NCBI RefSeq assembly: GCF_020171115.1
Contig: NC_058105.1
Coordinates: 11,260,001-11,324,000 of the forward strand
DNA from: Neogale vison
Lineage: Eukaryota; Chordata; Mammalia; Carnivora; Mustelidae
Reading direction: 5' to 3'
DNA length: 64,000 nucleotides
Made by a program: the position numbers and the translations under genes. Below, piece after piece: positions 33,896 through 45,052 of the stretch (position 1 is the first letter of the stretch; each line of letters starts with the position of its first letter). Below the pieces are notes generated by a model. That model worked only from the letters and a program-made list of their open reading frames with translations. It did no database searches and was not told the origin of the DNA.

Positions 33896-35499
33896 AACAA
33901 AGCAGGAAAAAATATCCAATGGAAAAAAAGTCTTGTCAAAAAATGGTGCTGGGAAAATTGGACAACCATGTACAGAAGAATGAAACTCGACCATTCTCTT
34001 CACCACACATAAAGATAAGTTCAAAATGGATAAAATACCTCAATATGAGACAAGAATCCATCAAAATCCTAGAGAAGGACATAGGCAGTAACTTCTTTGA
34101 CACTGACCACAGAAAATTCTTCTAAGACATGTCTCTAAAGGCAAGGGAAACAAAACCAAAAATGAACTACTGGGACTTCAACAAAATAAAAAGTTTCTTC
34201 ACAGCAAAGCAAACAGTCAAAAGTAAAAGGCAACCTGTGGAATGGGAGAAGATATTTGCAAATGACATAACAGATAAAGGGTTGATGATATCAAAGAACT
34301 CTAACTTCCCAAACTCAACACCCAAGAAACAAATAATCCATCAAGAAATGGGCAGAATACATGAACAGATACTTCTCCAAAGAAGACATACAAATAGCTA
34401 ACAGACACATCATCATTACCCATCAGGGGAATTCAAATAAAAACCACACTGAGATACCACCTTACACCAGTTAGAATGGCAAAAATTGACAAGGCAAGAA
34501 ACAGCAAATGTTGGAGAAGTTGTGGAGAAAGGGGAACCCTCTTACACTGTTGGTGGTAATGCAAGCTAGTATAGCCACTTTGGAAAACAGTGTGGAGGTT
34601 CCTCAAAAAGTTAAAAATAGAGCTACTCTCTGACCTGGCATTTGCACTACTGGGTATTTACCCCAAAGATACAGATATAGTGCAAAGAAGGGCCATATGC
34701 ACCCCAATGTTCATTGCAGCAATGTCCACAATCACCAAACTGTGGAAAGAGCCAAGAATCCCTTCAACAGATGAATGGATAAAGAAGATGTAGTCCATAT
34801 ATACAATGGAATATTACTCAGCCATTGGAAAGGATGAATACCCAACTTATGCATCAGCATGGATGGGACTGGACGAGATTATGCTGAGTGAAATAAGTCA
34901 AACAGAGAAAGACAATTATAATATGGTTTCACTTATATGTGGAACATAAGGAATAGCATGAAGGACACTAGGAGAAGGAAGGGAAAAATGAAGGGGGGAA
35001 ATTGGAGGGGAAGGCCAACCATGAGAGACTATGGACTCTGAGAAACAAACTGAGAGCTTTAGAAGGGAGTGGGGTAAGGGGATGGATTAGCCCAGTAATG
35101 GGTATTAAGAAGGAAATGTACTGCATGGAGCACAATAAGCAACAATGAATCATGGAATACTACATCAAAAACTAACGATGTACTGTATGGTGACTAATGT
35201 AACATAATAAAATATAATAAATAAAAAATACTGTGATACTGGCATAATTATAGAAATACAGATCAGTGGAACAGAATTATAAGTATAGAAAGTACAAAAT
35301 TGCAAGTACAGACCTTTATATTTGTGGTCAATTGATTTTCAGCTGAGAGAAGTCAAAGGAGAAAAAGTTGTTTGTTTTTTAATAAATAGCACTGGGAGAA
35401 CTGGATATCCACGTGCTAAAGAATAAAGATGGACCCCCTATTTATCATACCACAGATAAATTAACTCAAGTTGAACCACAGACCTAAATGTCAGAGCTT

Positions 35500-35727
35500 A
35501 AAGCTATACGATTCTTTTGTTTTTCAAGATTTTATTTATTTATTTGACAGAGAAAGTAAGAGAGGGAACACAAGCAGGAGGAGGGACAGAGAGAGAGGGA
35601 GAAGCAGGTTCCCCGCTTAACAAGAAGCCCAATGTGGGGCTCGATCCCAGGACCCTTGGTTCATGACCTGCATTCAAGGCAGATGAATGACTGAGCCACC
35701 CAGGCACCCCAAAGCTATATAATTCTT
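35500..35727 (-). mobile_element. CAN-SINE with TSD
   Basis: Antisense SINE flanked by 17-bp repeats beginning 'aaagctata' (35500-35516 and 35711-35727, two differences). Inside the L1M 3' arm. Confidence 0.94.
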
Positions 35728-36000
35728 AGAAGAAAATGTATAAGTAAATCTTTGTGAATTTGAGTTAGGAAAAGCCTTCTTACATGTGACATCAAAGACA
35801 CAAGCAACAAAAGAGAAAATAGATCTACTGTGCTTCATCAGAACCTTACATATGAAACCTAAAGCATAAATGACAAAAGAAAAAATATATTAGTTAAATT
35901 TTATCAAAGTTTTAAAAATTTGGGCTTTGACGGATACCATTAAGAAAGTAAAAATACAAATCACTGAATGGAAGAAATATTTGTAAATCATACATCTAAT

Positions 36001-36224
36001 AAAGACTCAGAGTCAGGGGGCGCCTGGGTGGCTCAGTGGTTTAAGCCTCTGTCTTCGGCTCGGGTCATGATCTCAGGGTCCTGGGATCGAGCCCCACATG
36101 GGGCTCTCTGCTCAGCAGGGAGCCTGCTTCCCCCCTCTCTCTGCTTGCTGCTCTGCCTACTTCTGATTTCTCGCTCTGTCAAATAAATAAATAAAATCTT
36201 TAAAAAAAAAAGACTCAGAGTCAG
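36001..36224 (+). mobile_element. CAN-SINE, young-looking, exact TSD
   Basis: Near-consensus copy with perfect 16-bp repeats 'aaagactcagagtcag' at 36001-36016 and 36209-36224 and a clean A tail. Confidence 0.97.
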
Positions 36225-37079
36225 AATATAAAAAGAATTATTACAATAAAAAACAAATAACCCAATTAAAAATGGACAGAGAATCTGTAAAGTCATTTCT
36301 CTAAAAAAGATATATAAATAGTTAATATGCACACGAAAAGTTGCTCAACATCATTAGTCATTAGGAAAATGCAAATCAAAAGCACAATGAAATACCTTCA
36401 AATCCACTATGATGGCTATTTTTTTTTCAAGCAGACAATAACAAGTTTAATGAGGATATGGGGAATTTGGAACGCTCAAACATTGTTTATGAGAATTTTT
36501 GCCAGTCTTCAAAATATTAAACATAGAGCTACTATATGACCTAGCAATTTTAGTTCAAATATATACCTCAGAGTATTTATAACATATATCCACATAAGAA
36601 CGTGGACATGAATTTCCATTGTATCATTATTCACAAGATCCAAGAAGTGAAAACAATCTAATGTCCCGAGCCAATGAACAGATAAACAAAGCAGGGTAAA
36701 TCTATATGATGGAATATTATTCCTCAATGAAAAGGAATGAATTACTGGTGCTACAACTGGATGAACCTTGAAAGCATTCTGCTAAGCCAAGAAGTCCAAA
36801 CACAAAAGCCCACACATTGTATGAATCAATTTATAAAATGGAATAGGCGTCTGTGCAGATAAAAAGTAGAATGGTGATTGCCAGGGGCTGGGGAAAGAAG
36901 CAATGGGGAGAGACTTCTGATAAGGTTGTTTTTTAAGATGATAAAAATGTTCTGGAATGAGATTGTGGTTATGGTTACATAACTTTGTGAATATACTAAA
37001 AATACTTTAGTGTACACTTCACAGTGTGAACTTCATGGTATATTAATCATACCTGAATAAAGCTGTTATTTTAAAAAAA

Positions 37080-37535
37080 GCCATCAACAGATGTTTAAAA
37101 AATTGCGGTATATCCATATAATAGAATACTACTCCTTAATTAAAAGGGATGCTATTAAAAAAAAAAAAAAAGGGATGCTATTGATAAACACAAAAACATT
37201 AGTGAATCTCAAAGTAATTACCCAAACTGAAAAACTCAGACAGAAACAAATACATATTGTGTCCTTGCATTTATGTAAATTTCTGGAAGATGGAAACTAT
37301 TCTATACCTGTGGTTGCCTGGGGACAGGGTGAGGGCAGGGAAGAGTGAAGAAAGGAATGACAAAGGAATCACCTCACAAGGAATCTTTTGAAGGTAACAA
37401 ATGTGCTCACTTTATTGATTGTGGTGATGTTTTCATTGCTATACACATTTTTTCAAAATGTCTTAAATCATACACTTAAAATATGCATATGTCAAGTATA
37501 TATGTCAAGTATGTATTCCAAATATACTTTAAAAA
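37080..37535 (+). mobile_element. Second ancient L1M 3' end
   Basis: A new old-L1 copy begins upstream of the 3' UTR again ('ccatcaacagatgtttaaaa', 'ccatataatagaatactact') and continues through 'tgtggttgcctggggacagg', 'attgattgtggtgatgtttt' and 'aaatcatacacttaaaatat'. It lies head to tail with the preceding L1M. Confidence 0.75.
37142..37182 (+). repeat. Direct repeat enclosing only a poly(A) tract
   Basis: 'aaaagggatgctatt' (37142-37156) is repeated at 37168-37182 with only A residues between. Confidence 0.9.
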
Positions 37536-37599
37536 GCCGTAAAAAGGATACCAGATATAAACTAGATATCAATCTGTATCTTGTGCTGGGTGGATAATA

Positions 37600-38125
37600 A
37601 TCTATACAATGTCACTATTTCAAAACTCTTCAGTGGCTTTCCTTTATCTTGAGAATCAAATCTGAATTTCTTAAGTGTCCTATACTGCACACACATTATC
37701 CCAGACCTTGTTAGCTCTCTGACATCCTCCACTACTCTCTCCAGTTTACTCTGCTCCAGAAACACCAGTCTTTGGCTGTTCCTTTGACATTTCAAGGTCT
37801 TTCATACTGTTGCACTTGTTATTTCCTCCACCTAGGACACATACTTCCAGGTATTTACTTACATCATTCCTTATGTCACTCAAATATCTCCTCCTTGTAG
37901 AGGTATTCTCTACACCAATTCCTTCTTCCCACTGTCTACTTCCTTTATCTTAATCAAAGAACTACCTAAAATTATATATTTGTTTATGATCTGTAAGCTC
38001 TATCAGGACAGAGACGTTTGGTTGGTTTTATTCGCCACTGAATTACTCAGTGCCTGGAAGGGTACTGTACAAATGGGAATCTCTCAATAAACACCTGTTG
38101 AAATGACACTATGAATAAATGTTGG
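37600..38125 (+). mobile_element. L2 LINE 3' end, sense
   Basis: L2 3' text in order: 'tcttcagtggctttccttta', 'tactctgctccagaaacacc', 'catactgttgcacttgtta', 'aagctctatcaggacagaga', 'cagtgcctggaagggta' and 'tgaataaatgttggttgac'. Confidence 0.85.
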
Positions 38126-39799
38126 TTGACTTACTATGTCAAAAATGTAAAGAAATAAAATATTAGGTTTTAAGGCAAGAAAATTTTCATATTAGAACTT
38201 CATACAAGAAATGCAGAGTGAGTTTGAGAGATATTGTGGCCAACAAGAGAAGGGAAACTTGAAAGTTTAAAACTCAGATTGGTAAAATCCAAAGATTCTG
38301 AGGATTAGAAGTGTGTCTTTTGTGCCAGTATCTTATGGCTTGAAGGGTATGTGAATATTTCCCTTAGGAAAGCGTAAGAAGTGGAAAAGTGATATAATAA
38401 TTAGATATATCCCATACATATAGTTATTGTATGTAATTACTGGTATATCTTAATTTATTCTTTGGTATACCTAGCTTCCACCCATTCCCCATTGATTTAC
38501 TTCTGAGTTCCCAGTACACTAGATAGTTGAATAATTGTTCTGATCTGTTTGTTTAAATATGAGTTTCTTCATTTAATGTAATATACTATATGCATTCTTG
38601 CTGAATTTATGTTCAATTTAACAATAATTTCTTTGTCTACCTCTTTATAAAGTAATCAATATTTTGAGAAAAACATAATTAAGATATTTGTGTCAACTAC
38701 TGAAATTAACTATTCTAAGTATTGCTAACTGGGTCACATCATCCTCTCCAAAAGGGGCTTGTTCTAGAAATCACAGGCACAATTAAGCACAATTTTTTCA
38801 TTTCTGCAATGCTGTATATTGTTGTCATTCACTGGATTCTCTTACAAAGAAATTATTGAGAGAAATTAGAATTATTAATTGCATTAAAATATGTATACTT
38901 TTAGACAGATACTTGTACCCAGAGACTAAATGGAAAGAAACAAAAAACAAAAACACTTAAAACCAGTAAATTTTCAAAAAAATAAAAACAGTAGCTCTTC
39001 TGAAGCTTAGTAAAACATATTCTAAGCATAAATAAAAAATAAACTCCTCCCCAAGAAACCTAGGAAGGTAGTATTTTAAAAATTCTTATAAACAAATTAT
39101 ATCTTCACTAATATCTTCATTTATACCAGTAGGCTATAACAAAGTCCCCTTTCAAATCTACATTGCATTAAAGAAATGAAACAATTCAGCCTGTGTTTTT
39201 TAATCCCTGTGATATATTTACAAATAGGTTTGAAGATGCTTCCCAGATGTTTCTCATGTGATTTTTTTTTTTCAGACTCAGAAAGCAAATGAGAGTTTTC
39301 ACAGAAAACGTGGTGTTTCTTTTTAATAAGTTGGTAGCTGATTGTGATTGTGCAGGTGTGTGAATAAATTTCAAGAGGCTCCCAGCATTCCTTGAGGCTA
39401 GTCCTTCAGGGGATATATTGTAACGTACAAGAACAGGGCTGGGCCTCTGACTCCCTTTGCAATACCAAAAACTGAAAGTACCTGATCTGCCCACAGCCAG
39501 CCACACAGGCCTTAGCCTATAAAAAAAAATTCTAAAATGATCCAACTGTGATTGCTATTTTTGTCAGAACTAAAGCAATTCTCAGAAAGTTTTGTCCTCT
39601 AAATTCTAATACGCGATGTTTCCCATAGACAAAGCCCTAGAATTTTGTTTCATTTTATGAAGCTCGAGTAGAGATTTACAAAGCATCCACACAAAGCTGT
39701 TTCAATATTTTGGAAGAATGTGAGTTATATTATAAAAATATATTAAATTCAAGATAGTTTTTGAGAAGTGAAGGGTCTTACCTCACTTGATTCCAGTTA
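38126..39799. other. Long interval without recognised repeat
   Basis: AT-rich unique sequence. The 119-codon minus frame at 39186-39545 is the longest here, with no domain, signal peptide or repeat signature I recognise. 39170-39560 is compositionally ordinary and might be conserved non-coding DNA. No gene called. Confidence 0.45.
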
Positions 39800-39950
39800 C
39801 CTCATTTTATAGATTTTACATACAAGAGGAGGGAAATGACATCTGGAGATTCATCTGCCAAACAGTGAGGAAACAACAGTAGAAACCAGGTCTCCTGTGC
39901 ACAATCCCAGTACTACACATCAATGCCCTGATCTTTTCACTATATTCCTC
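39800..39950 (-). mobile_element. MIR SINE, antisense
   Basis: Complemented MIR fragment: 'cattttatagattttacata', then 'agaaaccaggtctcctgtgc'. Confidence 0.6.
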
Positions 39951-39966
39951 CATCTACTTTTGAATT

Positions 39967-40426
39967 CAAAGTAGAAAAAAAATACCAAAGTGTCTTATGG
40001 TTTGGATGCTATTGTAAATGGAATTGAATCTCTAATTTCCCTTTCTACAGTTTCATTGTTAGTATATAGAAAGCAACTGATTTCTGTGCATTGATTTTAT
40101 ATCCTGTCACATTACTGAATTGCTGTATGAGTTCTAGTAATTTGGGGGTGGAGTCTGTTGGGTTTTCCACATACAGTTTCATGTCATCTGTGAAGAGAGA
40201 GAGTTTGACTTCTTCTTTGCCAGTCTGAATACCTTTTATTTCTTTTTGTTGTCTGACTGCTGTTGCTAGGACGTCTAGTACTATGTTGAACAACAGTGGT
40301 GAGAATGGACATCCCTGCCATGTTCTTGATCTTAAGGGAAAGGCTCTCAGCTTTTCCCCCATTGAGAAAGGGTTTTTCAGAGATGGATTTTATGAAGTTG
40401 AGGGGAAAAAAACAAAGTAGAAAAAA
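39967..40426 (-). mobile_element. Inverted L1 ORF2 fragment with plus-strand A tract and TSD
   Basis: A piece of carnivore L1 ORF2 lies antisense from about 39982 to 40404. At the right edge the plus strand has a short A run (40406-40412). Perfect 14-bp repeats 'caaagtagaaaaaa' flank the whole (39967-39980 and 40413-40426). No L1 3' UTR is present. An inverted body with a sense A tail is the pattern expected of twin priming. Confidence 0.85.
40045..40362 (-). pseudogene. L1 reverse transcriptase fragment, open frame
   Basis: A 105-codon frame within the inverted L1 piece: 'TWQGCPFSPLLFNIVLDVLA' (RT motif), 'RQQKEIKGIQTGKEEVKLS' and 'LFTDDMKLYVENPTDST'. It is a fragment of RT without its N-terminal motifs, not a functional gene. 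Open reading through 105 codons suggests a fairly recent insertion. Confidence 0.88.
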
Positions 40427-41221
40427 GAGCTGATATGTATCCTAAATATTTTCTTGATTTTTTTAATTAATTATTCAATTTAAGCCTAGAAAGAATATAA
40501 GAATGGGCATTTTATTTTATAGCTAATACACAAAAACATATATATTTTTTCTTAAGTAGAAAGGCAGAAACTGGATTGACAAGTCTGGTGCACAGTATCA
40601 TTTTCAAGCATATCCCTGATGAAAAAAAAATTGAAAGGAACATAAACAACACTGACTGTTACATGAAGCATATGACAAGTTGGTAAATGCTTTTGATCCT
40701 TCTGGCAGGAAAGAAAAATGGAGTAGATGACCTCTATAAAATTGTAGAAATATACCCACTCCCCTCCACCCTGGGAATCTGCTTTCTGCATTCAAACAGA
40801 AAAGGAAAGCAAAATAAAGTAAGCAATTCATCCATGTATAGCTAAGCTGAAAATATGTAGTATATGGTGCTGTCATTGCGAGTGTCAAGTGTGAAGTCAG
40901 TCACCACAAGAAGAGAGCCAGCTAACTGAATCAGGGAGAAAAATGGAATGAGGGAGATGTCTTGAATAGCACGGTGGGCTATGAATTATAATAAACTAAG
41001 TGAGTTTATGTGCAGATTTACAGAGACAAACATAAGGTCCTGGACTGGGGAACTGGGCTCTAAAACTCAACTCTGTAAGATGGAAAGCAATGCCTTATCA
41101 TTAGTCCATTCAATTAAGACTTGATTTTAGTTGATAGTTAATATCAATCAATTGGAAATTTAAAAAAATCTAACATGGTCTTAGGTGCATACACTGAAAT
41201 ATGATAGCAATAATTGGAGAA
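40427..41221. other. Unclassified interval
   Basis: Nothing recognised. Minus-strand frames of 79 and 94 codons overlap at 40552-40888 in different frames, without family features. Confidence 0.45.
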
Positions 41222-41420
41222 ATTCTAGTTCCACTATGTTCAGTGCAGTCTTGGGTAAATTACTGAACTTGCATGGGCCTCAGTTTCCTCATTAGTCAAA
41301 TGAAGGGGAAAAGCCCAACACCTAGTATTTTTGTAAGGATTAAATGAATTGATAGATGTAAAATGCTTGGCACAGTACTTGACACTCAATAAAGGTCAAT
41401 TTCCATTATTGTAAGCATCA
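41222..41420 (+). mobile_element. MIR SINE
   Basis: MIR landmarks 'cttgggtaaattactgaact', 'gcctcagtttcctcattagt', 'aaggattaaatgaattgata', 'atgcttggcacagtacttg' and 'ctcaataaagg'. Confidence 0.9.
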
Positions 41421-42044
41421 TTATTCATAATCATCATTATTACTTAGTAAATTCTAACGTATTAAATCCAGCGACACATGTTTAGTGTGTTCCAATAACG
41501 CTTTATATCTAGAAATGAAAATTTGAATGTCATGTAAATTTTACTTGTCATGAATACATTTTGTTTTCAACCACTTAAAAATGTAGAAAAAAATTCTTAG
41601 CTTGTGTGGAATATAGAAACAGGTCCAAATTTGGTCTGCAGGACTTAACATGCCTCTCCCTGGTTAAGAGAAAAATGTTTGGTTTTCAGAACTTTCTAGA
41701 TTTTGGAGTTGTGGATGAGAAATTGTGGACCTGAAGCCCCCTCCATTTTAGAGTCATCCTCAGGATGGAAATTGCTGCCTTTAACTAAATGCCAAGTAAA
41801 TACTACTGCTGGTGTAAAACATTACTATGTGGGGAATGGTGGCCTATTCTTATTTTGGTGGCTGTTTCCTGGCACGTGTCTGGGGCTAAGCCTTGAGTCC
41901 TGCCCTCGAAAGGAGCAGCAGCCACTCTCCTTGACCTGATGAATCCAGAAATGTGCCTGTCTCTTTCCCTGTTCTCAACCTCCTAAGCCTGAGGCTCCCA
42001 TCCACAAGACAAAAAGTTTTCATTTTGGAAGAGAATGCTTAGTC
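41421..42044. other. Unclassified interval
   Basis: A 78-codon frame at 41703-41939 has no recognised motif. No repeat identified. Confidence 0.4.
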
Positions 42045-42520
42045 CAGTGACATATTTTTTATTCACAGGTGACATGGATAAACTAAGAATTGTTCAACAG
42101 AAAATAGCCAAGAAGGTGAGGGGTGGGGGTAAACCCTTAAAAACACATCAAACGAGGATCATATGGGAACTGTATTTATCATGGAGAAAAGATGACTTGA
42201 AGTACTATAGAAACTGTCACCATATATCAGAAAGGCTGTCATGGGGAATAGGAGGCAGAATTGTTCTCTGAATCTAAGACAGTGGATAGAAATCACAGGG
42301 AGACAATATCTGGTTTAGTACAAGAAAGACTGTTCTAATTAACAGAACCATACACTAATGGAATGGGCTACCCCAAGGGGCACATTTCAGCGTTAGTTAA
42401 ATGCTTGTTTAGCTAGGATTTTGAAGACAGAGTTTTCACATCATGTGGTTGGGTAGGACTGAAGACAGCTAAAATTCAATGTTTTCCAGACATGAGGTTC
42501 TGTAATTCCATGTCAGTTCT
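42045..42520 (+). mobile_element. L3/CR1 LINE 3' end
   Basis: CR1-clade 3' text: 'gaaaggctgtcatggggaat', 'gaatgggctaccccaagggg' and 'ttgggtaggactgaagacag', ending 'gaggttctgtaattcc'. The frames are broken. Confidence 0.7.
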
Positions 42521-42717
42521 CCAAGTACACTTCGGTAGACAAGCCAGTCCAATGATATCTAACCCAAAAATCTCTGAAGGAAGAAGATTCTCATTATCAC
42601 ACCACTGTTAGCACTCTACAGTGCAACACTGAGATCATGGCCATCCAGATTAACCGCATAGCCAAATACTTAGACCCGCAGAATGTGCCAATCTGTGAGA
42701 AAATCACAAATATATAT

Positions 42718-43330
42718 TAAAAAAGAACCTGCTCAATATCCCCCAAATCACAGAAATATGCATATAAAATAATAATTCAGTTGTTAACTTTTTAAAATTG
42801 TAATGATATTAAGGACTGGCAGGGGATGTGGTAAAATAGGAGCCCTCATGCACTGCTGAAAAGCTATAAATTGGAATTCTTGGTATTTCAGAACACTCAC
42901 ACAAAGCAAATATAGACAGGGCTGTGCACTGTAGCTTTGTTTGTCATAATGAAAAACTGTGAACTATCCATCTATATGTTAGGGATAAATAAAATATGGT
43001 AGACTGATAGCATAGACAAATTGAAAATAAAGTAGATCTATATGCACTGACTTGGTAAATCTATGAGACTCAGTCAAATGATAAAAGTAAGTTAAACAAC
43101 AATGCATACAACATGAGAAAATTTAAGTTAAAAATATACATAAGGACACAAAGCAAACCAAATTGTTCTACAGAAACATCCATATTTATGTTACATGCAT
43201 AGAAAAATTCCTAAAGGATAAACACTAAATTGATGGGAAAGGAAGAGGAATTAGCTCAGTGATCAAAGGTACTTTAGTTTAATATGCAATGTTTGGAATG
43301 TTGACAATGGGAATTTTTCATGGTTTGCTT
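42718..43330 (+). mobile_element. Ancient L1M 3' region
   Basis: 'aatatgcatataaaataata', 'agccctcatgcactgctgaa' and 'ctgtgaactatccatctata' followed by 'aaatatggtagactgatag' track an old L1 ORF2 end and 3' UTR. Confidence 0.6.
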
Positions 43331-43353
43331 ATTTAATTAAAAATAAATACATA

Positions 43354-43513
43354 GGGGTGCCTGGGTGGCTCAGTGGGTTAAAGCCTCTGCCTTTGGCTCA
43401 GGTCATGATCCCAGGGTCCTGGGATCGAGCCCCACATCGGGCTCTCTGCTCAGTGGGGAGCCTGCTTCCTCCTCTCTCTCTGCCTGCCTCTCTGCCTACT
43501 TGTGATCTGTGTC

Positions 43514-43517
<4 letters not shown>
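43354..43517 (+). mobile_element. CAN-SINE with tail replaced by (TA)n
   Basis: Near-consensus SINE body ending at 'cttgtgatctgtgtctgtct', where the usual AATAAA tail should follow. A TA microsatellite begins instead. No flanking duplication was found. Confidence 0.93.

Positions 43518-43554
<37 letters not shown>
43518..43554. repeat. (TA)n microsatellite
   Basis: About 18 pure TA units at the SINE 3' end. Confidence 0.97.
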
Positions 43555-43558
<4 letters not shown>

Positions 43559-43599
43559 GTAAGCAAAAACTAGGGCTGGTGAGGAACTAGACATCATTG

Positions 43600-43715
43600 A
43601 TCCAGCTACATCATTTTAAAAATGAAGAAAACAGAGGCTTAGAATAGCTAAGCAATTTGATCAAAGTCCTACAGGTATTTAAAGATAGAGCCAGAATTAC
43701 AGAACATTTGTGTAA
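43600..43715 (-). mobile_element. MIR SINE, antisense
   Basis: 'acatcattttaaaaatgaag', 'aacagaggcttagaatagc' and 'agatagagccagaatt' are complemented MIR. Confidence 0.65.
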
Positions 43716-43724
43716 TAAGAAAAC

Positions 43725-43830
43725 AAAGACTTTGAGTCAAGAAGCCTAGATCTGGGTCCTAACTCTACACACATAGGTAGATGACCTTGGGGAGCACACT
43801 CAGTTTCCTCTTCTGTACACTGGGGGTTGT
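43725..43830 (+). mobile_element. MIR SINE
   Basis: 'gcctagatctgggtcctaac', 'agatgaccttggggagcaca' and 'cagtttcctcttctgtacac' follow MIR in sense orientation, immediately right of an antisense MIR. Confidence 0.75.
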
Positions 43831-45052
43831 TTATTCAGGATTCATTCAGTTGCAAGGAACAGAAGCCCAACTGTCTCAGATAAAGGAAATATGTCATATT
43901 AAATATAGAAGAATGGAACAGACCTCAAGCAGGACTGCATTCAGGTATGCAAAGCATGTCTTCAAGACTTCTCTCCTTCCTCCAACATTACTAATTACGT
44001 GTTTGTTTATTCTCCCCCACTGTAGAACCACATGGTTCTTGTGGAAGGGTCACTCAGGATACTTTGCATCTTTCTAGATACTGGAGATGGGGTTTTCCCC
44101 AAGAAAAAGAATTGCTGTAACAAAAAAATGGTGGGAAATTTTTGATAGGTATAAATAACAGCAAAATTAAGTGTTCTTAGCCACCTCATACTATTGATGG
44201 GAGAAGCAAACAAGAAAACTTAAGAGATGGTATTGCACACACTATATGATGTTATGCAAACAAGAAGGGTTATTAAATCATGTGTCTAAACTCCTAGCAG
44301 TCTGTAATTTCCACTCTTCCATGTCGTATCTTCATTTTAAAATTTTGATAAGTGATCATTATTGATATCCTCACAATGGTCCTCTTCTTCCCCAATGTCT
44401 GTGTCTCATGTACAGTACTTTGTCAGTGTTCCATAATGGCCACTGTATTTCTATTAAAATAGTCAGAAAACATTCAGTATAAAGTGTTCCTACTTCAAAG
44501 CTTTGGAAGTGGAGGAGGGAAGACTATGTAAATTTAGTAGCTATGAGCAACAACGCTGAGAGAAGTTGCTAGACTGTGATTTTATTTCTAAAATAACAAT
44601 GCAGAGAGCACTCTTAAAGCTGTATCTTCTCCTGTCTTTGCTGCTCCTGCGATTAGAGAGGCCACGTCCTTTATAACTTCACAACAGTAGCATTATAGCC
44701 TTACACTGCCTGGAGGAAATGTCTGAATAAACATCAGTATATGCAATAGACACAAATGTCTTGCAACTTCTCTGGGAAGAAAGCCCATGAAGACCTAAGT
44801 TTTGCTTTCCCTTTCCCCTGTGTGAACTACACAGTAGTGAAGTTTTCAAGCATTCATCTACATTTTTTAAATCATCTCTTTCTATTGATATTCCTCAGAT
44901 CTTTACATTTTTAAGGGAACATAAAGAGCCCTAAACTAATGCCTCTCTATAAACATGACAACTCTTGAAAGTCTCAAATCTATCATTTTCTTCAGGCACG
45001 TTCTAGCATTGAAAATGTCAATCCCCGTCACTATTAGGACAGCATGTTGAAA
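43831..45052. other. Mostly unclassified interval
   Basis: 43838-43950 ('tgcaaggaacagaagcccaa') resembles an old dispersed repeat I cannot name. The rest, including a 98-codon frame at 43781-44077, has no recognised feature. Confidence 0.4.

Larger units (their letters stand above)
30904..34845 (+). pseudogene. Broken L1 ORF2 (copy B)
   Basis: Starts MITIKSYFSIITHNKNGLNAP, then hits a stop about 30 codons in. Endonuclease remnants follow in shifted frames ('AKFNIYVPNMGT'-like text near 31235, 'VGDLNMLLSAIDRSSKQ' at 31323, where GDFNT is usual). Reverse transcriptase motifs: 'LSIDAEKAFDKIQHPF' (about 32693) and 'SLFTDDMILYVENPKDS' (about 33007). The C-terminus 'AICTPMFIAAMSTI' is near 34700. 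Several frameshifts, two tandem duplications and a SINE disable it. Confidence 0.9.
28747..35225 (+). mobile_element. Carnivore L1 copy B, nearly full length
   Basis: A 6.5-kb element: partial 5' UTR (to about 29931), ORF1 (29932-30810), ORF2 (30904 to about 34845), 3' UTR and an AATAAAATATAATAAATAAA tail. Its 3' UTR matches the antisense fragment at 1538-1919 and differs from that of copy A, so two L1 subfamilies are present. The 5' UTR lacks the canonical first bases. No target duplication was found. A SINE (33137-33318) interrupts ORF2. Confidence 0.92.
35226..37079 (+). mobile_element. Ancient L1M ORF2 end and 3' UTR
   Basis: Resumes old L1 ORF2 text at 'ctgtgatactggcataatta' and runs through 'gcactgggagaactggatat', 'catcattagtcattaggaaa', 'atgatggaatattattcctc' and 'ttgccaggggctggggaaag' to 'cctgaataaagctgttattt' and an A run. 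It is probably the far arm of the L1M at 27098-28746. Two SINEs interrupt it. Confidence 0.8.

Noticed and set aside
39186..39545. 119-codon minus frame as a gene
   Set aside because: No recognisable domain, no splice context, lysine/phenylalanine runs from A/T tracts; length is unremarkable for AT-rich DNA.
40045..40362. 105-codon minus frame as a host gene
   Set aside because: It carries L1 reverse transcriptase motifs and is flanked by a target-site duplication.
41703..41939. 78-codon frame with a possible membrane segment
   Set aside because: No conserved motif or splice context; likely chance next to an L3 relic.
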